A DNA stretch of 64,000 nt. It comes from JAAYYM01 sp964483155 (GTDB taxonomy: Bacteria; Bacillota; Clostridia; Lachnospirales; Lachnospiraceae). The notes beneath the pieces are model-generated. The model worked only from the letters and a program-made list of their open reading frames with translations, did not search any database and was not told the DNA's origin. The position numbers were made by a program, and so were the translations under genes. The DNA lies in NCBI GenBank assembly GCA_964483155.1, contig CAZAAC010000009.1:1-64000 (forward strand). Direction: 5' to 3'. Below, piece by piece: positions 24,929 to 33,776 of the stretch (within the stretch, counting starts at the first letter, position 1; the number at the start of each line of letters is the position of its first letter).

Positions 24929-24959
24929 CATAGGCTCCCTTATGAAAAGGGGGCCTATG
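24929..24959 (+). terminator. Terminator hairpin between feo operon and the split-barrel gene
   Basis: A stem of about 12-13 bp built on CATAGGC (24929-24935) and GCCTATG (24953-24959) with CCC/GGG inside. It lies 50 bases after the mini-protein and 20 before the end of the convergent gene, so it may serve both strands. T tracts are poor. Confidence 0.55.
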
Positions 24960-24978
24960 ATTTCGTGATGAGAGCATT

Positions 24979-25401
24979 TCAATCTATTTCAAAGGTTTCG
25001 GAATGAAAATTGCTATAATAACGGCCAGTTTTGGCGATAAATTTCAGTACACAGTAGTCAGGGTCAGTTACCCCTTTGGGATAATATAAGGTATCTCCAT
25101 TCATCCAAAACATTTCTTTATGCATTTCATCTTCTAACACCTCGACAGTTCCCTTAAGCATGACGCCACGAAAGAAGCGTTTATCACAAAAATATAAACT
25201 GGCTTTAGGATTTTGACGAAACTGTCCAACTCTCATAGAGGAAGTATTTGTACTAAAATAAAATTCCTTCAGACCTTCGCGTTTTCTAGGTGGATTCATT
25301 GCCTTAGCATTGGGAAATCCATCCTGATCTACTGAACTGATAATGCCCACCTTCTGTTTGTCTATTAAATTACCAATTGTTTTTTCTACATCATGCATCA
25401 T
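24979..25401 (-). CDS. Pyridoxamine 5'-phosphate oxidase-like split-barrel flavoprotein
   Basis: A 140-residue protein of the FMN-binding split-barrel family (general stress protein 26 / PNPOx-like). KVGIISSVDQDGFPNAKAM opens the barrel, FYFSTNTSSMRVGQFRQNPKASLYF contains the usual Ser/Thr-rich FMN phosphate site (read in parts), and FRGVMLKGTVEVLED follows. Too short and divergent to be a true PdxH; substrate unknown. Its ATG lies inside the end of the MarR gene (11-base overlap), so the two are translated together and MarR probably controls it. Confidence 0.8.
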   Translation of the reverse strand: MMHDVEKTIGNLIDKQKVGIISSVDQDGFPNAKAMNPPRKREGLKEFYFSTNTSSMRVGQFRQNPKASLYFCDKRFFRGVMLKGTVEVLEDEMHKEMFWMNGDTLYYPKGVTDPDYCVLKFIAKTGRYYSNFHSETFEID

Positions 25402-25849
25402 AATAATTTTTTCCTCCTTGTTCGTTAGTTAGATTTGATAAGAGACGCTGTAGCATTGATTCAAAGGAAATGATTTCCTCATCAGTGAATCCTGCATAAA
25501 AGAGTTCATTCATTTTTGCAGATACCTGAAGATACTGCCCATATAGGGAATTTGCCATAGGGGTTAGTACAATACGTATGAGACGTCTATCCTTTGCATC
25601 AAAGGTGCGTTCGACATGTCCTTTTGCAACCAAACGATCTAGCATGCCTGTGAGTGTTGTCTTAGCTAGCCCGGTGCGTTTGGATAGTTCTACGATGGGA
25701 AGATTATCTTCTTGCCAAAGCACATATAGAATGCGCCCCTGTGCACCATTAAATTCTTCGATGCCGGAAGATATGAGTAATTTTTCAAATACACGTCCCT
25801 GAATCTGTTTGACCTGCGATATTAAAAATCCACCATTTGAAGTATTCAT
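25391..25849 (-). CDS. MarR-family transcriptional regulator
   Basis: A 152-residue winged-helix regulator; the internal ATG at 25849 is chosen over 25882 because AAAGAGGTG sits at the right distance before it. LPIVELSKRTGLAKTTLTGMLDRLVAKG is the recognition helix region and VERTFDAKDRRLIRIVLT the wing (both quoted in part). It probably represses its own operon and the overlapping flavoprotein gene in response to a small molecule or redox signal. Divergent from the chemoreceptor gene. Confidence 0.88.
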   Translation of the reverse strand: MNTSNGGFLISQVKQIQGRVFEKLLISSGIEEFNGAQGRILYVLWQEDNLPIVELSKRTGLAKTTLTGMLDRLVAKGHVERTFDAKDRRLIRIVLTPMANSLYGQYLQVSAKMNELFYAGFTDEEIISFESMLQRLLSNLTNEQGGKNYYDA

Positions 25850-25872
25850 TATAGCACCTCTTTCTATAAAGG

Positions 25873-25901
25873 ATAGTACCATATAGAACTAAATATGTCA
25901 A
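25873..25901 (-). promoter_or_regulatory. Promoter of the MarR-flavoprotein operon
   Basis: On the reverse strand TTGACA (25896-25901), 17 bp, TACTAT (25873-25878), about 24 bases before the MarR start. Confidence 0.75.
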
Positions 25902-26036
25902 AACAATTTTTGTCTACTTTTACTAAAATATAACAAAAATTTATCACAAAAATAGAGACTGTTCATATTTACATTTTAATGATATACTAATTATATATTT
26001 TTTTTGAAGCACTACGTAATCGTTTAAGGAGGAAGA

Positions 26037-28166
26037 ATGATGCTTAGCAGAATGAAAAAAGCAAGAGATATTAAGAAAGAAAAGGTAATTAAAAAAGAAA
26101 AAACAATTAAAAGGGGTAAAGGGACTAAAATAATTTATAAACTTTTATTTGCTTTTGCTGTTCCCATTATTATGATGATTTTTCTTGGTATCATTATTTA
26201 TTCACAGGCAGCAAATAATTCCAAACAAAAATATGAAGAATCGGCAGGAAGTACCATTTCATCAATGGCTGAGTACTGCGATTTACTTTGCAAAACGGCA
26301 GAAGCTAAATCGGCGGAATTGCTTATAAATACAAAGATTACAGATTACTATGGTCTCTATGCAATGAGTAAGGATGCGAATGCGGAGGCAAAGTATTATG
26401 AAATAGCAAAAGTGGCAACTTTGAATCTGGAGACAATAACAGATTTTATCAGCAATGTGCATATGTTTGCGGCAAATGGAAGGCCAACTTCTTCAACAGC
26501 AAATGATTCCGCTAAGAAAGTGCCATTTACGGAAACGGCTTATGATGATTTTCAGAAGGAAGAGGGCGCGCCTTTTGCAGCGGATAAAACAGTGAAGGGA
26601 ATCTGGGTTGGAAAGCATCCTTATATAGATGCAGCCACAGAAATCGGAACAAATGATTATGCATTTAGTTTTATTAAGAAGTTTACGACAGCAAAAGGGT
26701 TTTTGATTGTTGATATTGATACCAAGCGTATAAAAGAGGTGTTGGAACAGGCGGGCTTTGGAGAAGGAAGTATCGTCGGAATTATAACAGCTGACGGACG
26801 TGAGGTTATCTTAAAAGAAGAACAAGTAACAGGAGACATCATTTTTCAGGAACAGGCATTTTATACTGCATCGGTTGCCAGTGAAGAACAATATGGTGAA
26901 TATGTAACCTATGAAGGATCTGATTATCTTTATCTCTATGCGCCAATCGGGGAGACGGGCATGTCACTCTGTGCGTTAATACCTCAAGTCAATATATTGG
27001 GCGAGATGTCTAATATGCGTAATCTTACTATTATATTTGTTATTATAGCATCGGCCATAGCCATAGCAATAGGAATCGGATTATCACGTAGCATCAGTAA
27101 AGTGCTTAATAACGTATCCAAAGCTATGAAGTCAGCCGCTGAGGGAAATTTGGCAGTTAAGGTTGCAACCAATCATCGTAAGGATGAGTTTGGAATATTG
27201 GCAAAGAGTATTGATACGATGCTTTCAAGTATGCGATCGACACTTGAAGAGGTGAAACAATTTGGAGGAAGCGTTGGAATATCAGCAGAGCAGGTATCGG
27301 AAACCACATTAAAAATATCACATGCCATGCAGGAAGTAAACAAAGCCATTGCGGAGATGGAGAAAAATGTTATAACACAAGCCAGTGATGCTGAAAATGG
27401 TTATAACAAGATGGTTGCTTTTTCAGAAAAAATAAACAGCATTTATGAGATTACAAGTGTGATGAAAGAGACGGCTAGCGATACAATAGGAAGTATTGGT
27501 AAAGGAACAAGCAGAGTTGACGAATTGAACAGATCCTCCATTGCGACAGCTGAGATTACACAGGTGTTGGTTAATAATATAGCAGAGGTAAATGATCAAA
27601 GTTCCAATATAGAAAGTATTGTTAATACGATTAATAATATTGCAGAAGAAACCAATTTACTTTCACTTAATGCAAGTATTGAAGCAGCACGTGCTGGTGA
27701 GAGTGGAAGAGGATTTGCCGTTGTTGCAGAAGCAATTGGAAAATTGGCAGAGCAGTCAATGGCATCTGGAAATCAAATTAGAAAAATAATAGAGAACATA
27801 CAGAATACGACCTTTAAGACAACAGAATCTGCAGTGCAGGCAGAAGAAAATGTGAAGCAGCAGACTGCGGCCATTAATGATACAGTAGCAGTATTTACAG
27901 AAATCAATTATGCTGTTCTTGAGCTGGTTGAAAAGCTGGAAGGTGTCATCGATGAAATGAGTATGTTGGCTAAAGACAAAGATGACGTACTAAATTCTAT
28001 ACAGGCAGTTATGCATGTGTCAGAGAATTCAGTAGCTTCAACTGAGGAGGTTACAGCTAATATTAACGAACAGGTTGACTTTATTACAAGACTTGCCGAT
28101 GATGCCATGAAGCTAAGAAATGAGGCGGAAAAATTAAAACATAAAATAGAGCAGTTCAGTATATAA
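26037..28166 (+). CDS. Methyl-accepting chemotaxis protein, membrane bound
   Basis: A 709-residue chemoreceptor. A very Lys-rich N-terminus (about 7-31) precedes TM1 (34-56); a periplasm-facing sensor of about 270 residues with Cache-like features follows; TM2 is near 328-350, then HAMP (SRSISKVLNNVSKAMKSAAE) and the coiled-coil signalling domain with the conserved tip EETNLLSLNASIEAARAGE. Ligand unknown. RBS AAGGAGG before two adjacent ATGs (26037, 26040). No che genes nearby, so it works with a kinase encoded elsewhere. Confidence 0.93.
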   Translation: MMLSRMKKARDIKKEKVIKKEKTIKRGKGTKIIYKLLFAFAVPIIMMIFLGIIIYSQAANNSKQKYEESAGSTISSMAEYCDLLCKTAEAKSAELLINTKITDYYGLYAMSKDANAEAKYYEIAKVATLNLETITDFISNVHMFAANGRPTSSTANDSAKKVPFTETAYDDFQKEEGAPFAADKTVKGIWVGKHPYIDAATEIGTNDYAFSFIKKFTTAKGFLIVDIDTKRIKEVLEQAGFGEGSIVGIITADGREVILKEEQVTGDIIFQEQAFYTASVASEEQYGEYVTYEGSDYLYLYAPIGETGMSLCALIPQVNILGEMSNMRNLTIIFVIIASAIAIAIGIGLSRSISKVLNNVSKAMKSAAEGNLAVKVATNHRKDEFGILAKSIDTMLSSMRSTLEEVKQFGGSVGISAEQVSETTLKISHAMQEVNKAIAEMEKNVITQASDAENGYNKMVAFSEKINSIYEITSVMKETASDTIGSIGKGTSRVDELNRSSIATAEITQVLVNNIAEVNDQSSNIESIVNTINNIAEETNLLSLNASIEAARAGESGRGFAVVAEAIGKLAEQSMASGNQIRKIIENIQNTTFKTTESAVQAEENVKQQTAAINDTVAVFTEINYAVLELVEKLEGVIDEMSMLAKDKDDVLNSIQAVMHVSENSVASTEEVTANINEQVDFITRLADDAMKLRNEAEKLKHKIEQFSI

Positions 28167-28189
28167 GTGAGGTAAGCTAAGGAGCGGCT

Positions 28190-29072
28190 ATGACAAATAA
28201 TTTAGAACAGTATAAAGTGTTTTATTATGTGGTGAAGTGCGGGGGAATTACAGCCGCAGCCGAAGCCATGGCCGTTTCTCAGCCTGCTATCAGTCAGGCA
28301 ATCAAGCAACTCGAGGAAGCCGTCAAGACACCACTATTTCTCAGGACTTCACGAGGTGTACGGCTGACGAGTGAAGGGAAAATGCTGTGGTCCTATGTTG
28401 AAAAAGGATATGAAGCTATTCTGCGAGGGGAGTCTAAACTGCAGGAAATGTTAGATTTAGATGCTGGAGAGATTCGTATCGGTGCCAGCGACATGACACT
28501 AAAGTTTTTTCTATTACCTTATCTGGAGCGATTTCACGAGAAGTATCCCAAAATTAAAGTAATTGTCTATAACTCACCTACCCCAGAGACGCTACAATCA
28601 TTGCAAGATGGAAAGATTGATTTTGGATTAATTAGTTNNNNNNNNNNCGAGTAAGCGTGATTTCGCAGTGAAATCAGTTCGCTCCATTCAGGATATCTTT
28701 GTAGCAGGAAGCAAGTTTCGACAATTGTGTGGAAAACCACTTACATATGGAGAACTTCAGGAGCTACCAATTATATGCTTAGAAAAGTCTACAAGCACTA
28801 GAACATATGTAGACGCATTTCTATATGCAAATGGGGTGGTATTACATCCAGAGTTCGAATTGGCGACTAGTGATATGATTGTGCAGTTTGCACTTCGTAA
28901 TTTAGGCATTGGATGCGTAATGAAGGATTTTGCAATAGATGCCATTTCAAGAGAGGCATTGTTTGAACTTAAGTTTGAGCAGGAGATTCCAACTAGAAAT
29001 TTCTATGTGGCATATAGTGAAAAAAATCATTTATCAGTTGCTTCCCAGAAGTTGCTGGATATGTTGGTGTAG
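28190..29072 (+). CDS. LysR-family transcriptional regulator, interrupted by an assembly gap
   Basis: The first part (28190-28637) encodes the winged helix-turn-helix (GITAAAEAMAVSQPAISQAI) and the start of the effector domain up to DGKIDFGLIS. After ten Ns the frame resumes as SKRDFAVKSVRSIQDIFVAG, typical of the effector domain, and runs to 29072. The two parts are in different frames if the gap is taken as exactly ten bases, so the true gap is not ten (mod 3). The gene is very probably intact in the organism, near the normal 290-300 residues. Target genes are unknown; purA follows under its own promoter. Confidence 0.8.
28638..28647. other. Run of ten Ns (assembly gap of unknown true length)
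   Basis: Ten undetermined bases within the LysR coding region. The conserved text on both sides suggests that only a few codons are missing. A frameshift cannot be inferred from this. Confidence 0.95.
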
Positions 29073-29122
29073 TAATAATGAAATGGAGTATATAGGAAAT
29101 AGGATTGAAGTGATATATAATT

Positions 29123-29147
29123 ATTTATTATGTCATTCATAATAAAT
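29123..29147 (+). terminator. AT-rich hairpin after the LysR gene
   Basis: ATTTATTATG (29123-29132) and its perfect complement (29138-29147) around a 5-base loop, with T-rich sequence after it. Low GC makes it weak. Confidence 0.4.
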
Positions 29148-29153
29148 ATTAAT

Positions 29154-29182
29154 TTTACTTATGCTAAAATAAATGATATAAT
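29154..29182 (+). promoter_or_regulatory. Promoter of purA
   Basis: TTTACT (29154-29159), 17 bp, TATAAT (29177-29182), about 45 bases before the purA ATG. No riboswitch-like fold is seen in the short leader. Confidence 0.65.
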
Positions 29183-29227
29183 CCAATCGTAAAAAAGAAA
29201 TACGAGATTTTATAGGAGGAAAAAAAT

Positions 29228-30505
29228 ATGGTAAAAGCAATCGTAGGAGCCAATTGGGGCGACGAGGGAAAAGGAAAAATCACAGATATGATGGCAGCAG
29301 ATGCAGACATTATCGTGCGTTTTCAAGGCGGTGCCAATGCAGGACATACTATTGTAAATAAATATGGTAAATTTGCACTTCATACATTGCCATCAGGTGT
29401 GTTTTATGATCATACAACAAGTGTAATCGGAAATGGTGTGGCATTAAATATTCCTATATTATTCAAGGAAATACAAGATATTGTTTCAAGAGGTGTACCA
29501 ATGCCTAAACTAAAGATATCAAATAGAGCACAAATGGTAATGCCATATCATATTGATTTTGATACTTATGAGGAAGCGAGACTTGCTGGTAAGTCTTTTG
29601 GCTCAACAAAATCTGGTATTGCGCCATTTTATTCAGATAAATACGCAAAGATAGGATTTCAGGTCAGTGAGCTCTTTGGAGATGAAGCTGTACTAAAAGA
29701 TAAAATAGCGCATGTATGCACAATTAAAAATGTAATATTGGTTCATCTTTATCAAAAAGAACCATTGCAGGAGAAGGAATTGTTTGACACTTTAATGGAG
29801 TATAAAAAAGTGATTGCACCTTATGTATGTGACACTTCCCTATATTTGTGGAATGCACTAAAAGATGGAAAAGAGATTTTGTTGGAAGGCCAGCTAGGCT
29901 CACTTAAAGATCCAGATCATGGTATCTATCCGATGGTTACTTCTTCATCGACACTGGCTGCATATGGAGCTGTGGGAGCAGGTATTCCCCCATATGAAAT
30001 TAAAAAAATAGTCACGGTATGTAAAGCTTATTCATCAGCCGTGGGAGCAGGTGCATTTGTATCTGAGATTTTTGGCGAAGAAGGCGATGAACTTAGACGT
30101 CGTGGTGGTGACGGCGGAGAATATGGTGCTACTACAGGTCGTCCGCGCCGCATGGGTTGGTTTGATGCTGTAGCTTCAAAGTATGGATGCAGAATTCAAG
30201 GGACTACAGATGTTGCATTTACGGTAGTTGATGTTCTGGGTTATTTAGATGAGATACCTATTTGCATTGGATATGAAATAGATGGTGAAATTACGACAGA
30301 CTTCCCAACGACTTCTGGATTGGAAAAAGCAAAGCCAGTGCTTGAAGTATTGCCAGGGTGGAAGACTGATATTCGTGGTATAAAAAAATATGAAGAGCTA
30401 CCTACAAATTGTAGAAAATATATTGAATTCATAGAGGAAAAAATAGGATTTCCTATCACAATGATATCCAATGGACCAGGAAGGGATGACATCATTTTTA
30501 GATAA
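29228..30505 (+). CDS. purA: Adenylosuccinate synthetase
   Basis: A 425-residue GTP-dependent enzyme that joins IMP and aspartate to form adenylosuccinate, the substrate of the PurB encoded at 20855. The N-terminal GANWGDEGKGKITD loop (about 7-20), GGANAGHTIVN and the GTTTGRPRR-like motif (GATTGRPRRMGWFD) are intact. RBS AGGAGG before ATG. Followed after 14 bases by a HAD phosphatase, probably co-transcribed. Confidence 0.95.
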   Translation: MVKAIVGANWGDEGKGKITDMMAADADIIVRFQGGANAGHTIVNKYGKFALHTLPSGVFYDHTTSVIGNGVALNIPILFKEIQDIVSRGVPMPKLKISNRAQMVMPYHIDFDTYEEARLAGKSFGSTKSGIAPFYSDKYAKIGFQVSELFGDEAVLKDKIAHVCTIKNVILVHLYQKEPLQEKELFDTLMEYKKVIAPYVCDTSLYLWNALKDGKEILLEGQLGSLKDPDHGIYPMVTSSSTLAAYGAVGAGIPPYEIKKIVTVCKAYSSAVGAGAFVSEIFGEEGDELRRRGGDGGEYGATTGRPRRMGWFDAVASKYGCRIQGTTDVAFTVVDVLGYLDEIPICIGYEIDGEITTDFPTTSGLEKAKPVLEVLPGWKTDIRGIKKYEELPTNCRKYIEFIEEKIGFPITMISNGPGRDDIIFR

Positions 30506-30519
30506 GCAAGGAGAATTTT

Positions 30520-31128
30520 ATGAAAATTACTACAATTATACTTGATATAGGTAATGTATTAGCAGATTTTTGCTGGGAAAAATTTTTCCGAAGTTTTGAT
30601 ATTTCAGAGGAAACATTTGAGAAACTAGCAAAAGCAACTGTTTTGGATACTAGCTGGGATGAATTTGACAAAGGTATTATGTCGGAAAGCGAGATATTGC
30701 AGAGCTTTATTACGAAAGCACCTGAATTAGAAACACTGATACGGAAGATTTTCTCTAACATTAATGGAACGATTGAGGTTTATGACTACACTGTTCCTTG
30801 GATTCGTGAACTAAAAAGCATGGGTTACAAAGTGTTGATTTTGTCAAACTTTTCTGAAAAATGTTATAGAGAATGTGGAAACAAAATGGACTTCGTGAAG
30901 GAAGCTGATGGGGCTGTTATATCCTATCTGGAAAAAATGATTAAGCCTAATAAAGAAATCTATCAGCTTATCATCGAAAGATACCAACTAGTGCCTGAGA
31001 ACTGTGTGTTTATTGATGATAGGGCAGTTAATGTTGAAGGAGCAAAGAATAGCGGTATGCAGGGAATTGTATTTAAAAATCGTGAGGATGCAGTGATAGA
31101 ATTGCAAAAAATGGGAGTAGGAATTTAA
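30520..31128 (+). CDS. HAD-family hydrolase, YihX-like phosphatase
   Basis: A 202-residue haloacid-dehalogenase-fold hydrolase. Motif I is DIGNV with the nucleophile Asp9; the second Asp of the usual DxD is Gly11, as in YihX-type sugar phosphatases (FDLGNV). Motif II is ILSNF, and motif IV is FIDDRAVNVEGAK. A small helical cap lies between. YihX of E. coli hydrolyses alpha-glucose-1-phosphate, so a sugar-phosphate or nucleotide substrate is likely here; which one is not clear. Fourteen bases after purA. Confidence 0.8.
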   Translation: MKITTIILDIGNVLADFCWEKFFRSFDISEETFEKLAKATVLDTSWDEFDKGIMSESEILQSFITKAPELETLIRKIFSNINGTIEVYDYTVPWIRELKSMGYKVLILSNFSEKCYRECGNKMDFVKEADGAVISYLEKMIKPNKEIYQLIIERYQLVPENCVFIDDRAVNVEGAKNSGMQGIVFKNREDAVIELQKMGVGI

Positions 31129-31142
31129 CTTCCAAGAATCAA

Positions 31143-31171
31143 TTGAGAATGTTCCTATGTTTTGCTATAAT
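31143..31171 (+). promoter_or_regulatory. Promoter of ugd-uxs
   Basis: TTGAGA (31143-31148), 17 bp, extended -10 TGC-TATAAT (31163-31171). It begins 15 bases after the HAD gene stop codon. Confidence 0.75.
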
Positions 31172-31223
31172 AATTAATAAATATAAGTATTTTCTATGAA
31201 TGAATGCTGAGAGGATTGAAAAT

Positions 31224-32552
31224 ATGAAAATAGCAGTAGTTGGGACAGGCTATGTGGGATTAGTAACGGGAGCCTGCTTGTCTGATAATGGAAACGAAGT
31301 ATGGTGTGTTGATGTAGATGAGAATAAAATCGACGGCTTAAAAAAGGGTGAGATTCCTATTTATGAGCCTGGACTGGAAGAGTTGGTAAGGCGAAATTAT
31401 TCGCAAGGCCATCTGCGGTTCACAACAGATATCATGGAAGCATTACAGCATGCTGAGATTTGTTTTATTGCAGTCGGTACTCCAATGGGAAAAGATGGAA
31501 GCGCTGATTTGCAATATGTGGAGGCGGTTGCGGAGAGTATAGGAAAATATATGGTGCGTCATATGTATATTATTGACAAGTCAACAGTGCCAGTAGGAAC
31601 CGCAAAAAAAGTAAGAAATGCCATACAGATACAACTTGATAGCAGGGAGAGTGAATTGACTTTTGATGTGATTTCAAATCCCGAATTTTTAAAAGAGGGA
31701 ACAGCAGTAAATGACTGTATGCGTCCGGATCGGATTGTCATTGGTGTGGATAATTCCGAAGCCGCCGAGATGATGAAAGAAATGTATATGCCGTACGTTA
31801 GGAATACTGAAAATTTTATTATCATGGATATTGCCAGCGCTGAGATGACAAAATATACCGCAAATGCAATGCTTGCAACGAAAATTTCTTTTATGAATGA
31901 GATATCGAATATCTGTGAAATGGTGGGAGCCGATGTTAATAAAGTGCGCAGAGGCATTGGAAGTGATCAGCGTATAGGATACCATTTTATTTATGCAGGT
32001 TGTGGTTATGGAGGAAGCTGCTTTCCAAAGGATGTGCAGGCGTTGATCAGAACAAGCAATCAATATGGTTATCATCCGGAACTGCTCGAAGCGGTAGAGT
32101 CAGTGAATCAATATCAGAAAAAAGTCATTCCTCAAAAAATTGTGAAGCGCTTTGGAGAGGATTTAACAGGCTTTACTTTTGCTGTATGGGGTCTTTCATT
32201 TAAGCCAGATACCGATGATATGCGTGAGTCAGCTGCGATTACGATTATCAATGAGTTGACAGAACGTGGTGCCAAGATTGTAGCATATGATCCGAAAGCG
32301 ATGAAGGAAGCGATGGAATATTATCTTAAGGATAATTTGCATGTGACATATGTGAGTAGTAAGTATGAGGCGACAAAGGGTGCAGATGCACTTATTTTAA
32401 TTACTGAATGGAAGGAATTTAGAAGCCCAGATATGGAAGAGGTTAAAAATTCTCTGAAAAATCCAATTATTTTTGATGGCAGAAATCAGTATGATAAAAA
32501 AGCAATGAAAAAACAGGGAATGGAATATTATCAGATAGGTGTTGGCAGATAG
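31224..32552 (+). CDS. ugd: UDP-glucose 6-dehydrogenase
   Basis: A 442-residue enzyme that oxidises UDP-glucose twice to UDP-glucuronate. Rossmann start MKIAVVGTGYVGLVTGACLS, STVPVGT, NPEFLKEGTA and the catalytic-cysteine motif GGSCFPKD (Cys near 266) are intact. ATG 31224 is chosen over 31200: it has GAGAGG upstream and removes a non-conserved eight-residue tail before the Rossmann strand. The next gene uses its product to make UDP-xylose. Confidence 0.93.
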   Translation: MKIAVVGTGYVGLVTGACLSDNGNEVWCVDVDENKIDGLKKGEIPIYEPGLEELVRRNYSQGHLRFTTDIMEALQHAEICFIAVGTPMGKDGSADLQYVEAVAESIGKYMVRHMYIIDKSTVPVGTAKKVRNAIQIQLDSRESELTFDVISNPEFLKEGTAVNDCMRPDRIVIGVDNSEAAEMMKEMYMPYVRNTENFIIMDIASAEMTKYTANAMLATKISFMNEISNICEMVGADVNKVRRGIGSDQRIGYHFIYAGCGYGGSCFPKDVQALIRTSNQYGYHPELLEAVESVNQYQKKVIPQKIVKRFGEDLTGFTFAVWGLSFKPDTDDMRESAAITIINELTERGAKIVAYDPKAMKEAMEYYLKDNLHVTYVSSKYEATKGADALILITEWKEFRSPDMEEVKNSLKNPIIFDGRNQYDKKAMKKQGMEYYQIGVGR

Positions 32553-32578
32553 TATTTTATGATGATCGAGGAGAAATT

Positions 32579-33517
32579 ATGAATAGAATTTTAGTGACAG
32601 GTGGCGCAGGTTTTTTAGGTTCACATTTATGTGAGAGACTTGTAAAAGAAGGAAATGATGTAATTTGCGTTGACAATCTTTTTACTGGAACAAAAGAAAA
32701 CATTGCTTCATTGATGGGAAATCCCTATTTTGAATTTATCAGACATGATGTAACACAGCCACTTTATGTGGAGGTGGATCAGATTTATAATCTGGCTTGT
32801 CCAGCAAGTCCGATTCATTATCAATATAATCCGATTAAAACGACTAAAACCAGTGTTTACGGCGCCATGAATATGTTAGGGTTAGCAAAACGTACAAAAG
32901 CAAGAATCCTGCAGGCAAGTACAAGTGAGGTGTATGGAGATCCAGAGGTGCATCCACAACCGGAAGCATATAGGGGATGTGTGAATACAATGGGAATCCG
33001 TTCCTGTTATGATGAGGGTAAGAGAGTTGCAGAGACGTTGTTTTTTGATTATCATAGACAGCATGATGTCGATATAAAGATTATGAGAATATTTAATACT
33101 TACGGACCGAGAATGCATCCCAATGATGGTAGAGTAGTATCAAATTTTATTGTGCAGGCATTAAGAGGAGAGGATATTACTATTTATGGAGATGGAAGTC
33201 AGACAAGAAGTTTTTGCTATGTAGATGATTTGCTTGAGGGTATGATAAGGTTGATGAATAGCAGAAAAGAATTTATTGGTCCTGTAAATATTGGAAATCC
33301 TCAGGAATTTACGATAAAGCAGCTTGCGAGAATGATAATTGAGCTAATAGGTGGCAAATCAGAACTTGTCTATCAGTCGCTGCCCCAGGACGATCCGATG
33401 CAAAGAAAACCTGTAATTGATTTGGCAAAACAGGAATTGGATTGGGAGCCGATAGTGCAGCTGGAAGAGGGGCTGATTAAGACGATTGATTATTTTAGAA
33501 CACTATTAGATAAATAA
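32579..33517 (+). CDS. uxs: UDP-glucuronate decarboxylase (UDP-xylose synthase)
   Basis: A 312-residue short-chain dehydrogenase/reductase-type epimerase-fold enzyme. GGAGFLGSHLCERL binds NAD, and the UXS-specific segments LACPASPIHYQYNP and STSEVYGDPEVHPQPE plus the catalytic Tyr144/Lys148 (SCYDEGKR) identify it against UDP-glucose epimerases and dTDP-glucose dehydratases. It converts UDP-glucuronate to UDP-xylose. With ugd 27 bases upstream it forms a complete two-step route from UDP-glucose, presumably for a xylose-containing surface glycan or glycoprotein. RBS GAGGAG. Confidence 0.92.
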   Translation: MNRILVTGGAGFLGSHLCERLVKEGNDVICVDNLFTGTKENIASLMGNPYFEFIRHDVTQPLYVEVDQIYNLACPASPIHYQYNPIKTTKTSVYGAMNMLGLAKRTKARILQASTSEVYGDPEVHPQPEAYRGCVNTMGIRSCYDEGKRVAETLFFDYHRQHDVDIKIMRIFNTYGPRMHPNDGRVVSNFIVQALRGEDITIYGDGSQTRSFCYVDDLLEGMIRLMNSRKEFIGPVNIGNPQEFTIKQLARMIIELIGGKSELVYQSLPQDDPMQRKPVIDLAKQELDWEPIVQLEEGLIKTIDYFRTLLDK

Positions 33518-33550
33518 AAAAGAAGCAGTGAATTGTCACTGCTTCTTTTT
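33516..33550 (+). terminator. Bidirectional terminator between uxs and a small membrane protein
   Basis: A long stem built on AGAAGCAGTGA (33521-33531) with its complement, flanked by A and T runs, loop ATTG. It overlaps the uxs stop region and ends at the convergent gene's stop, so it serves both strands. Confidence 0.9.
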
Positions 33551-33753
33551 TATTTATCTTGCCCACGTCCTTTACCAATATGTTTATATACAAGTATGTA
33601 AGAATAAATCAATGCTGGAATAATGATAGTAGCTATTATTGATAGTTTAAATAATTCGTTTGCAAGTGGACTGTTTATCAATGCAAATACCAAAGTCGAA
33701 ACATACATGCCTGCCAATAAGATAATACCAATGATCGCAAATACTCTCTTCAT
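33550..33753 (-). CDS. Small two-helix membrane protein
   Basis: A 67-residue protein with two hydrophobic segments (FAIIGIILLAGMYVSTLVFAL and a second from about 38 to 58), then a short basic tail. The ATG at 33753 is chosen over GTG 33762 because AAAGGAG lies eight bases before it. No catalytic motif. The layout resembles small conserved proteins that I associate with Lachnospiraceae, but no function is known. It lies directly downstream (23 bases) of the diguanylate cyclase gene and may be co-transcribed with it. Confidence 0.6.
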   Translation of the reverse strand: MKRVFAIIGIILLAGMYVSTLVFALINSPLANELFKLSIIATIIIPALIYSYILVYKHIGKGRGQDK

Positions 33754-33776
33754 TCTAATCACTCCTTTCGTCCAAA

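Noticed and set aside
24791..25006. 71-residue ORF overlapping the FeoB-associated mini-protein
   Set aside because: It shares bases with the mini-protein in another frame, starts with GTG without ribosome site, and runs through the terminator hairpin.
25421..25436. GTTAGTTAG stretch resembling the feo operator arms
   Set aside because: It lies within the MarR coding sequence and does not form the GTTAG-N6-CTAAC palindrome.
28190..29072. LysR gene as a pseudogene
   Set aside because: The break is exactly at a run of Ns, and both sides are well conserved.
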